NCBI GenBank assembly: GCA_033239005.1 | Contig: BSQZ01000025.1 | Location: 8,603,501 to 8,667,500 of the forward strand | From: Lamellibrachia satsuma | Taxonomy: Eukaryota; Annelida; Polychaeta; Sabellida; Siboglinidae | DNA: 64,000 nucleotides | Direction: 5' to 3' | In this document: positions 1 to 11,800 of the stretch, piece by piece | How positions within the stretch are numbered: position 1 is the stretch's first letter | Layout: each line of letters starts with the position of its first letter | Notes under the pieces: generated by a model | What the model was told of the DNA's origin: nothing | The model's database searches: none | Seen by the model: only the letters and a program-made list of their open reading frames with translations | Position numbers and translations under genes: made by a program

Positions 1-296
1 TTCTTTAATGGACAAGACACAGCGTCCTCATCTTTCTTTAATGGACAAGACACAGGGTCCTCATCTTTCTTTAATGGACAAGACACAGGGTCCTCATCTT
101 TCTTTAATGGACAAGACACAGGGTCCTCATCTTTCTTTAATGGACAAGACACAGCGTCCTCATCTTTCTTTAATGGACAAGACACATGGTCGTAATCTTT
201 TTTTAATGGGCATGACACAGGGTCCTCATCTTTCTTTAATGGGCAAGACACAGGGTCCTCATCTTTCTTTAATGGGAAAAAACAGGATCCTCATTT
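1..296. repeat. 33-bp minisatellite, about 9 copies
   Basis: The unit is about 33 bp (ctttaatggacaagacacag core). It starts before the window. It lies in the intron 3' of exon 23 and does not include that exon's donor. Because 33 is a multiple of three, the array is open in one frame, giving a spurious plus-strand frame. Confidence 0.9.
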
Positions 297-353
297 TTCT
301 TCAGCATTTGGGCAACTGTTGTTATAAACACACAAAATTATACCAATATCCAC

Positions 354-626
354 CTGTGTTGATGTCCAGTGGTTCACTGCTCTGTACAATGGTTGGTTGG
401 TCAGAGCCAGTGTTGTAGCGGAGCTGGAGCTGACCATGGTGGAGCGACACAGAGAGGAAGTCACTGGTTCTAGAGCTCAAGTGTTCAGCCAGATAGAGGA
501 TTAGGCCTGACACAACGGTCGGCTTTACCTCAATAGCTATGGTAACGCTGTAGTGAATATTGCGTGGCGGCTCCAGCCCCATGTACGACGACTCTCCTTG
601 GAAAGAAGCATCGCTGATTGTAATAT
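354..626 (-). CDS. EYS: Exon 23: LamG4, first part (3' neighbour outside window)
   Basis: Acceptor CTACATTTGCAG, donor AACACAG|GTGGAT. It encodes [18 protein letters not shown], a strand [38 protein letters not shown] and [10 protein letters not shown]. The block is strongly LamG-like and closely resembles, from memory, the fourth or fifth LamG of vertebrate EYS. The rest of the domain and the stop codon are beyond position 1. Confidence 0.87.
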
Positions 627-3600
627 CTGCAAATGTAGACAGCAATATTCAGCAGTTTGGAGTATGGATTGAGCAGATAACAATCAAGATGAAATGGCAC
701 TCACTACATGCCTTTATAGGACACAGTTTAGTATATCTGTCAACTGTATACATTACATGACAAGATGGAGACACCCTGGTCACAGTTGATGCCAGCCTTA
801 CTGAGTGGACACTAGAGACACTTACCCTGGTCACAGTTGATGCCAGCCTTACTGAGTGGACACTAGAGACACTTACCCTGGTCACAGTTGATGCCAGCCT
901 TACTGAGTGGACACTAGAGACACTAACCCTGGTCACAGTTGATGCCAGCCTTGCCAAGTGCACACTGACACTTGTAGCCACCCTCTAACTGGGGTGAACA
1001 CCGGGAACCAGGGGCGCACAGGTTGGTCAATGGGCTGTCACAAGGGGTGGTTCTGTCAGCACAGAGCTGTCCCATCCACCCCACCTGACAGTCACATCTG
1101 TCAACAGAACCAAAGTCGTCATTCAGTTGAAGTCATGAGGGCAACACATCTACTCGCTGTCCAACACATCTACTTGCTGTCCAACACATCTACTCACTGT
1201 CCAACACATTTACTCACTATCCAACACATCTACTCGCTGTCCAACACATCTGCTCACTGTCCAAAACATCTACTCACTGTCCAACACATCTATTCGCTGT
1301 CCAACACATCTACTCACTGTCCAACACATCGTCTCGCTGTCCAACACATCTACTCACTGTCCAACACATCTTCTCGCTGTCCAACACATCTATCCGCTGT
1401 CCAACACCTTTACCCGCTGTCCAACACATCTACTCGCTGTCCAATCAGCAATGACCGAGAAGAATATGTGACAACCACTAATCATCATCATTGTGCGTAA
1501 GTTTTACTGACACGCTCTCTCATTGTTGTTGGTGCTTCAGATGTCATACACGGCTGTTACTTGAGATGTCATACACGGCTGTTACTTGAGATCTCATACA
1601 CGGCTGTTACTTGAGATCTCATACACGGCTGTTACTTTCAACACCATCGCTGGTTGTAGGGTGTTTTTACACAGCCACTATTACAGCTGTCCATAAAGAC
1701 TATGGTCAGTGCGTCCATGACAGGTTACACATTTACCCCCTGTGTGGGATCTTTTATTTTACCTGGCATAAACACCAGGGACTAACAGCTTTCGGTCTCA
1801 TCCGAAAGACACAGGCAAAATGGGGTGAATGAAAAAGTTTCCAAACGGCCGTATGTTGACTTGACCCCCATCCTCTGGACTGAGAGTCCAGCACTCTAAC
1901 TGCAGAGCCAACACGCCCCATGAACAAACTCAAATAAACCACCCACCTGTACGATGCACCCATATCAACACAGGTGGCGCCATTGTAGCAGCTGTGAACT
2001 TCACACTCTGACCTTTGACACTGTTGAATGTTGCGCCCTGACTGCACTTTGCCCAGAGGTGACCAGCGGCTGTAGCGCCCCGCTCGCACTTTCACGTCAA
2101 ATATACACCCTGACAAAAGGGTGTAAATGCAGACAATAGAATGGGGATACATCAGGCAGACACACACACAAGTGGAATGGCAGACCATTATAAAATGTGA
2201 TGGAGTTGCTCTGTCTGACACATTTCATACCTACCTGTGAAACCAGAGGTGAAGTCGAGATCATTAGGAAGTAAGTCAAGGTCAAATGTGTCATGGCCGC
2301 CGATGTAGAATTCTGAGAAGACATTCAGGCCAAACAGTTGACCAGGCGACTGGTCAGACACATTACGTTGCCTGTCCACTTGGAGCCAGCCATGTTGTCG
2401 ATAGCGACCAAGGTGTACAGAGTGGACAGTGGTCTGTGCATCTACTGGATGGTCACTTTGTATCATTGTCATCCCTGAGTAAGCAGCAAATAGTTAACTG
2501 TCATCAGAATAGTGCAAGATTCTTCAGAGGAGTTTCAATGAACATCTGAAGCCATGGCTTATATATAGGTGTTTGTCACAGAGGTCAACTGTTTGTCACC
2601 AAGGTCAAATGTTTGTCACAGCTAGAGATCATTTATTTATCACCTAGGGAAAATATTTGTTCAAATATATGCTATCAAGACATATTCGGGCTAGATTAAT
2701 TAAGACAGAATTTTAGTTGTGTCTATGAAAAGTGATTAATTTTATTAACATCAGAAACAGGAATACAGGATAAGACAAACATAAGTACTGAATTAAAAGA
2801 AAATGTATGCATTAAGTTCTACTTAGTTTCATATCCATTTACAAGAAACCCACAATTATATGTTATAATTATAAAAATGTAATCATTCATAATCCACATC
2901 ATACAGCATCTCAACAGCAAAGAAAGGTGAAAGATAGCACAACAGCCTTTCACAAATAATAATAAATAATGTTTACATAAAAGCGGAAGTGAGTTGATAG
3001 CTTTAAAGAACAGACTACCTGATCCAAGGTCATACTGGAAGGTCAGATGGCCCTCTGTCAGCCCAACAGCGATGTAGTCTGCTCCGTCACTTGGTTGACC
3101 TACAAAAAGATCTAACAACGGTTAACAAGATAAATACCCAGATGGCAACTAAGTGGACAGGGAAGCCATATTGGCTCATACAGAGTCCAACAATTCTTCA
3201 TATGTATGCAACCTGCCTATGTTAGGGGTAGCCCCTCCCTGTGAGGGGTAGACTCTCTGTTAGGGCTAGCCCCTCCCTGTGATGGGTAGCCCCTCCCTGT
3301 GAGGGGTAGACTCCCTGTGAGGGCTAGCCCCTTCCTGTGAGGGGTAGACTCTCTGTGAGGGCTAGCCCCTCCCTGTGAGGGGTAGACTCTCTGTGAGGGC
3401 TAGCCCCTCCCTGTGAGGGGTAGACTCTCTGTGAGGGCTAGCCCCTCCCTGTAAGGGGTAGACTCTCTGTGAGGGCTAGCCCCTCCCTGTGAGGGGTAGA
3501 CTCTCTGTGAGGGCTAGCCCCTTCCTGTGAGGGGTAGACTCTCTGTTAGGGCTAGCCCCTTCCTGTGAGGGGTAGACTCTCTGTTAGGGCTAGCCCCTTC

Positions 3601-6225
3601 CTGTGAGGGGTAGACTCTCTGTGAGGGCTAGCCCCTTCCTGTGAGGGGTAGACTCTCTGTTAGGGCTAGCCCCTTCCTGTGAGGGGTAGACTTTCTGTGA
3701 GGGTTAGCCCGTCCCTGTGATAGGTAGCCCCTCCCTGTGAGGGGTAGTGCCTCTCTGTGAGGGCTAGCCCCTCCCTGTGAGGGGTAGACTCTCTGTGAGG
3801 GCTAGCCCCTCCCTGTGATGGGTAGCCCCTCCCTGTGAGGGGTAGTGCCTCTCTGTGAGGGCTAGCCCCTCCCTGTGAGGGGTAGACTCTCTGTGAGGGC
3901 TAGCCCGTCCCTGTGATGGGTAGCCCCTCCCTGTGAGGGGTAGTGCCTCTCTGTGAGGGCTAGCCCCTCTCTGTGAGGGGTAGACTCTCTGTGAGGGCTA
4001 GCCCGTCCCTGTGATGGGTAGCCCCTCCCTGTGAGGGGTAGTGCCTCTCTGTGAGGGCTAGCCCCTCTCTGTGAGGGGTAGACTTCCTGTGAGGGCTAGC
4101 CCCTCCCTGTGAGGGGTAGACTCTCTGTGAGGGCTAGCCCCTCCCTGTGAGGGGTAGACTCTCTGTGAGGGCTAGCCCGTCCCTGTGATAGGTAGCCCCT
4201 CCCTGTGAGGGGTAGTGCCTCTCTGTGAGGGCTAGCCCCTCTCTGTGAGGGGTAGACTCTCTGTGAGGGCTAGCCCGTCCCTGTGATGGGTAGCCCCTCC
4301 CTGTGAGGGGTAGTGCCTCTCTGTGAGGGCTAGCCCCTCTCTGTGAGGGGTAGACTTCCTGTGAGGGCTAGCCCCTCCCTGTGAGGGGTAGACTCCCTGT
4401 GAGGGCTAGCCACTCCCTGTCAGGGATAGACACCCTGTGAGGGCTAGCCCCTCCATGTGAGGGATAGACTCCCTGTGAGGGCTAGCTCCTCCCTGTCAGG
4501 GATAGACTCCCTGTGAGGGCTAGCCCCTCCCTGTCAGGGGTAGACTCCCTGTGAGGGCTAGCCCCTCCCTTTCAGGGATAGACTCCCTGTGAGGGCTAGC
4601 CCCTCCCTTTCAGGGATAGACTCCCTGTGAGGGCTAGCCCCTCCCTTTCAGGGATAGACTCCCTGTGAGGGCTAGCCCCTCCCTGTGAGGGGTAGACTCC
4701 CTGTGAGGGCTAGCCCCTCCCTTTCAGGGATAGACTCCCTGTGAGGGCTAGCCCCTCCCTTTCAGGGATAGACTCCCTGTGAGGGCTAGCCCCTCCCTGT
4801 CAGGGGTAGACTCCCTGTGAGGGCTAGCCCCTCCCTGTCAGGGATAGACTCCCTGTGAGGGCTAGCCCCTCCCTGTCAGGGATAGACTGCCTGTGAGGGC
4901 TAGCCCCTCCCTGTCAGGGATATACATTATTGCAAGTGAAATACCATATAATGTAAAAAAAATGTTTAATATGAACATACAAATTGTAATTAGAATTGTA
5001 TGAACAAATACTACACTAATAACCTAACTAATTATTGCACATGAATACATTACAATGTGAACATGAACACATTAAGTAATGCAGGAACCATGACTACATT
5101 AAATACTACACGAACATCAATTCATGGTTTTCCCTGCCATGTTAAAATAAAGGTAGATGTAGAGTATATGTTATACAAATTGAGTCTATAAAATGTTGCT
5201 TAAATATCAACATATAAGTTGTACTTTGAATTATATGAACAAATAATACACTAACTAAACATTTATTCATTAAATGTGAGCATGAATACATTAAGTAATA
5301 CATGATCCTGACTACATTAAATATTATAAAAGCATGAAAGTTTCTTATTTGCAGTGTTTACTGTAAAGTAATTGATATTTAGAGAGTTACAGTTCTTTCA
5401 GTTCATTTTTAAATTGGTTAATGGACACAAGCTGTTTTAATTTACTAGGTAATGCATTCCAGAATACTGGTCCTGAATAATGTATTGTACATTTCCTGCT
5501 GTTTATTCTTATGTTGTGGATGTAATAGCTATTTTGGTTTCTTAGATTATGTTTGTGGATATTTTGTATTCTCGTAAGCATTGATGACATAAAATCTGGG
5601 AGTTTGCTATTTGCTGCTTTATACATAAAAATACCTAGTTAATGTTTATATAGATCATCCAATTTTAATAGTTTTAACTTTGAGAATAGAGGATCAGTGT
5701 GTGCGATGCAATGAGAATTTGTGATTATCCTAATAGCTTTCTTCTGTAGTATTCTTAGCTTGTTTAAGTTTGTACAATATGAATTTTCTCATAATAGAGT
5801 GCAATATTGTAAATGTGATAAGATCAATGAACAATAAATAGTTCTCATTATATACATAGGGAGAACATGTTTTAATTTGTTAAGCATTCCCACATTCCGT
5901 GCTACTTGTTTTGATAGGTTATCAGTATGTGTTGTCCAGCTTAAGTGCTCATCTATAAATATCCCAAGGAATTTGGTGAATTTGACATGCTTTATATAGT
6001 TTCCATCTACTTGTATTAAGGCACTGTTGATATTGTATTGTTTTCCTTTTGGTGTGAATATAATAAAATTTGACTTTTTGGTGTTTAGGGAAAGTTTGTT
6101 GAGATTTTTTGTATTTCTATGTTTACCTCTTCGATGAGAGTGTTGAAGCATGTATGAGCATGAAAGAGACTTGTGTCATCTGCAAACAGTATAGGATTTA
6201 GGATCTCTAATACATTTTCAATATC

Positions 6226-6266
<41 letters not shown>

Positions 6267-8710
6267 GGCCCTAATATAGATCCTTGTGGAACTCCACATG
6301 TAATTGTCATATATTTTGAGTCTACTTTGTTATACGACATTTACTGTCTTCTGTTATTAAGATAGCTTTTAAACCAGTTGCACGCGTTACCTCTTATACC
6401 GTAGCATTGAAATTTATTCATTAAAATGTTATGGTCTATTGTATCGAAAGCCTTGGAGAGATCAAGAAAAAAACCTATATTATATTTTTTATGGTCCATG
6501 TTACTTGATATTTTATCAACCAAATCAATCAGTGCCATATACATAGAATAGTTTTTCCTAAATCCGTATTTATTTTTGATATTGTGTTGTGTTCTGTTAA
6601 AAAATTGTAAAGCCTATTGTACATTAGGCGTTCCAGTATTTTTGAGAGGCATGGAAGGATAGAAATAGGTCTATAATTTGAGATTAGTTCAGGGTTTTCA
6701 CTTTTGTACAAGGGGATAACCTTTGCTAGTTTTAGTTTGCTGGGCACAATGCCAGTCATAAGTGGATTATTGAATATGTTGGCAAGTTGATTTGCAATTT
6801 GTGGTATAACTTGTTTTATAAGTAGAACCAGAGGACACAACGCAGCATTAGTTAAGGAACAGTGTAGGTTGGACATGAGAAAGTACTCTTTCTCATAGAG
6901 GGTGATAAATGAATGGAACGAACTGCCAAATGATTGTGTTAATGCTAGTAGTGTGAATATGTTTAAAAATAGAATTGACAGATATTTGATAAGGGCGGGC
7001 TACACATAGATGAGAAAATTGTTGGACTCTCGATAAGCCAATGATTTCCTTGTCCACTTGCCATCTGGAACTTGTTGTTTGGGGTGGCAATCTTGTTAAA
7101 TAATGTATGGATCAACATTGTCGAAACCACTTGATTTCTTGGAATTTGCTTTTTTTACTATGTGAATTATTTCCTAAGGATATGTAGGTGTACAGAAAAA
7201 ACGTGATGCATTTTAAAAATTTAATTGTGTTGGGTCATTTCCTGTTTGTGTTAAGTTTACATTAAGGCGATGACCTATGTTGATAAAATAATTATTGAAA
7301 TTGTCCACTATTTCCCTTCTGTCTGTACAGTGGGTACCGTCTAATGTAATAAATTTATCATTTATTACAGATTTATTGCCTTTGGACTTTATAATTTTAT
7401 TTATGGTGCTCCATGTTTTCCTGCAATAATTTTTATATAAATCAAATTTGTCTTTAAAATATGTTTTTTTTGACTGTCTGATTACATGAGTCAGTTTGTT
7501 TTTGTAATTTTTGTAGATAATCTCACTTTCGGTAGAAGGGTTGCACTTAAATATTTTTAACAGGTGATTTTTTGCCTACAGGATATTAATATGCCTTTTG
7601 TGATCCATTTGCTTTTGCAGGTTTTCACCTAAAAAAATTTCTGTTTTCCATGGTAAGCATTCATTCATTTGTGAGTGTAGTATTTCCAGAAAGGTATCAT
7701 ATGAAGTGCACTCGCCTCCACTCTGGCCCAAGTAGATCACCATACCACTGACACTCACTCCCACTCAGGTCTGAATAGATCACCATACCACTGACACTCA
7801 CCTCCACTCTGGCCCAAGTAGATCACCATACCACTGATACTCACTCCCACTCTGGCCTGAATAGATCACCATACCATTGACACTCACCTCCACTCTGGCC
7901 CGAGTAGATCACCATACCATTGACACTCACCTCCACTCTGGCCCGAGTAGATCACCATACCACTGACACTCACCTCCACTCTGGCCCGAGTAGATCACCA
8001 TACCACTGACACTCACCTCCACTCTGGCCCGAGTAGATCACCATACCACTGACACTCACTTCCACTCTGGCCCGAGTAGATCACCATACCACTGACACTC
8101 ACCTCCACTCTGGCCCGAGTAGATCACCATACCACTGACGCTCACCTCCACTCTGGCCCGAGAGCATCACCATACCACTGACAATCACCTCCACTCTGGC
8201 CTGAGTAGATCACCATACCATTGACACTCGCCTCCATTCAGGCCCGAGTAGATCACCATACCACGGACACTCATCTCCACTCTGGCTCGAGTAGATCACC
8301 ATACCACTGACACTCACCTCCCCTCTGGCCCGAGTAGATCATCATGCCACTGGGGGTGCGGTCATTCCCAGATATGATGAAGCTGAATCGTAATTCAAGA
8401 TGAAAGTCCAAGTTCTTCACTCTTGGATACGCCATGTACGAAGAGTAGCCATACTGGTTGCCATAGAAACTAGGACGGGTGACGTTCAGTTCTGTACAGC
8501 AGACAGCTTATGTCATCTTAATGGGCAATTAAAAATTGTGTGGTCATATTTATTCATATTAATTTAAAACAAATATTCATAACAATTTCAACATCCAAAC
8601 CTTGGGGCCTTCCTCACTAGTATAAGTATACACATTTTAGAAAATGCAATTACAATTGTCATTATTTTTTATTATTAAAAAAATTATTTGCTAAGGGCAT
8701 CAGATATACC

Positions 8711-8746
<36 letters not shown>

Positions 8747-8772
8747 TGTATGTATGTATGTATGTATGTATG

Positions 8773-8804
<32 letters not shown>

Positions 8805-8820
8805 ACCGATAGAGAACAAA

Positions 8821-8854
<34 letters not shown>

Positions 8855-11800
8855 ATTTGTAGGATATAGTCATATAAACTATTTACAAGAACATAAATAT
8901 CCTGCAAATAAGTTGCTAAATTGAAGATTTAAATTAGACTTTTGCACTGAGCAGAGTGTCTAGAACCTGTGATATCATACCAGGAACTCTGTGTTCCATT
9001 TACTGTCTGTACATAAACATTTAGTACTCATTGAAATACATCAAAATGTATTGTAGGTAAGTACAAGTAAGTACAAGTACAAGTAAGTACAAGTACAAGT
9101 AAGTACAAGTCCCCCACCTTGACTGCAGTCAGCGCCGTGTCGGCCGTACGGACACACACAGACGTATGTGCCCTGTGTCAACAGGTGGATGCAGGTGCCG
9201 CCGTGTTGACACGGGTTCAGGTGACACAGGGACTTCTCACACAGACTTCCAGTGAAGCCAGCCGGACAGACACAGAACCACGAGACACCATCTCTGGAAA
9301 AACATACAGACTGCCAGTGAAGCCAGCCGGACAGACACAGAAACATGAGACACCATCTCTGGAACAACATAGAGACTGCCAGTGATGCCAGCCTGACAGA
9401 AACAGAATCACGAGACACCATCTCTGGAAAAACATACAGACTGCCAGTGAAGCCAGCCTGACAGACACAGAAACATGAGACACCATCTCTGGAACAACAT
9501 AGAGACTGCCAGTGATGCCAGCCGGACAGACACAGAAACATGAGACACCATCTCTGGAACAACATACAGACTGCCAGTGATGCCAGCCTGACAGACACAG
9601 AAACATGAGACACCATCTCTGGAACAACATACAGACTGCCAGTGATGCCAGCCTGACAGACACAGAAACATGAGACACCGTCTCTGGAACAACATACAGA
9701 CTGCCAGTGATGCCAGCCTGACAGACACAGAAACATGAGACACCATCTCTGGAACAACATACAGACTGCCAGAGAAGCCAGCCGGACAGACACAGAACCA
9801 GGAGCCAGCATCTCTGGAACAAGACATAGACCAGTCATCACAAAATGTATGTAGCATTGACGGACCAGTTAATGCACAGACTTCATGTGATGTTTGGAAG
9901 AGTAAAATATATTTGTTATTTATATATAATGTATCATAGACTCAGAGTGTAGGTCATTTTTTTAATTGTTAATGAACAGTGATGCATTGATGGGGCGTTG
10001 TTATTGATCTGGATGCTGACGTCACAGTGTTGAGGTGCTGTGTGTGTGGGCAGACCGAAACAGTTTAAAACCAATTACCGTGTTGTTCCCAACAGATGCA
10101 CAGTGCGCGAGTGCGAAGGCATGGGTGCGAGTGCGAAGGCTTGGGTGCAAGTGCGAAGGCTGGGGTGTGCGTCTATTAGTTCTAAAACATGGCCCGAATC
10201 ATGATCTGCAGCTATGGGTGAAATCAGCCTCAAAGTCAGACTGGTAGCTAATCTGCAGTGTGGCACCACTGTGAACTATATGAAAAATGTGGGGCGCTTC
10301 TAGGGAATAACTCTGGAACCATGTCATTGGTCACTGATCTATTTCATAAGTAGCGCTTGTTTTGTGTGATGTATTTTGTCCATTCTACATGTGCTTCGAA
10401 TTGTTTTGATGGTGCTAAATAAACTTAATGTAAGCCTACAATGAGGTGTTGTGTTGTTTGTTTAGCACTTAGCAAAGATGCACTTTCAGCGCATATACCA
10501 AAGCAAATGACGCTTGATCGACACACTACAAAAACGCACGAGACAGACACTGAAAACGCACATTCATTCGAGGTTTGTAATTCCAGATAAACGTCAGCCG
10601 GCCACCACTCGATTCCTTGAGCATCATTAAATAGAAAAATCAAACTTGCACACTTTGCTGATGACGAGTATGCGATAAAATAAACAAAAGCTAGTCCTAG
10701 TACTTCCAAAGACGTCTGGCGAAAGCTGCCAGTAGTGATAACAATGTGGTGCAATGTGATAACAATGTAGTGCAATGTGATAACAATGTGGTGCAATGTG
10801 ATAACAATGTGGTGCAATGTGATAACAATGTGGTGCAATGTTGCAGCTAAAAACACATAGTATGAATTATTTCTAAAAAGTCCGCAAGGTGGCGCCAGCT
10901 GAAGCACTACTGTACTGCTATCATTTGTGTTTAGTGTGCCTTCACTCCTGAAAATGTTTTTGTGTATGGTTTCACTTCTCAAAAAGGGCGTGTGCGTCTA
11001 TTAGGTTGTGCGCGTCTATAGGGGACAACAAGGTAAGTTACTGTTGGCTAAGTACAGCCATTGGAAAAGTTACTCTGGCTAAGTACGGCCATCAGAAAAA
11101 AGTTACTGCTGGCTAAGTACGGCCATTGGAAAAGTTACTGTTTGCTAAGTGCGGCGATTGGAAAAGTTACTGCTGGCTAGGTACGGCCATTGGAAAAGTT
11201 ACTCTGGCAAAGTATGGCCATTGGAAAAGTTACTCTGGCAAAGTATGGCCATTGGAAAAGTTACTCTGGCAAAGTATGGCCATTGGAAAAGGTGGCCTAA
11301 ACATTAGGCCAAATTAACAGTCTGGTATTTGCACGAAAACATTAAGCAAAGCTGTAACATCTGAATACCACAAATAACAAGCACTGACAATTAAAACAGT
11401 AAACAAAGCTGTAACATCTGAATCGCACAAATAACAAGCACTGACAATTAAAACATTAAGCAAAGCTGTAACATCTGAATCCCACAAATAACAAGCACTG
11501 ACAATTAAAACAGTAAACAAAGCTGTAACATCTGAATACCACAAGTAACAAGCATTGATAATTAAAATCATTTATAATTTAACCAACATTAAAATAAATA
11601 TAATATTGATAAAATAATTTTTTTAATTAACAAGTTAACGTGTGTAGACATAAAAAGCCAATCAAAAGGGCCTTAGAACCGACCGTTGACAAGTTCCGTT
11701 GTTGAGACACGGATGGAAGCTGCACACAGGAATGTCACAGTCGTCAATGTTCTGCCCCCTGGTGGCATCTTGGAACACCAGTCGTTCATCATCATTCACC

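Larger units (their letters stand above)
4923..7713 (-). mobile_element. Decayed LINE (non-LTR retrotransposon A), 5'-truncated
   Basis: Minus-strand reverse transcriptase in broken frames. Seen are the pre-RT linker (near 7200-7380, [11 protein letters not shown]), [18 protein letters not shown] (about 6660), [13 protein letters not shown] (about 6440), PQGSILGPL (about 6270), LFADD (about 6175), [15 protein letters not shown] (about 5950) and a C-terminal block with [10 protein letters not shown] (about 5450). Frameshifts and stops separate them. The clade is not certain; a jockey/CR1-type superfamily fits. 4923-5385 is an AT-rich 3' region. The 5' end is cut at about 7713 against the 43-bp array. 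An unrelated LINE tail is inserted at 6826-7107. Confidence 0.85.

Noticed and set aside
1855..1922. Functional tRNA-Glu gene
   Set aside because: The anticodon stem is perfect, but the acceptor stem does not pair and a SINE-like body follows.
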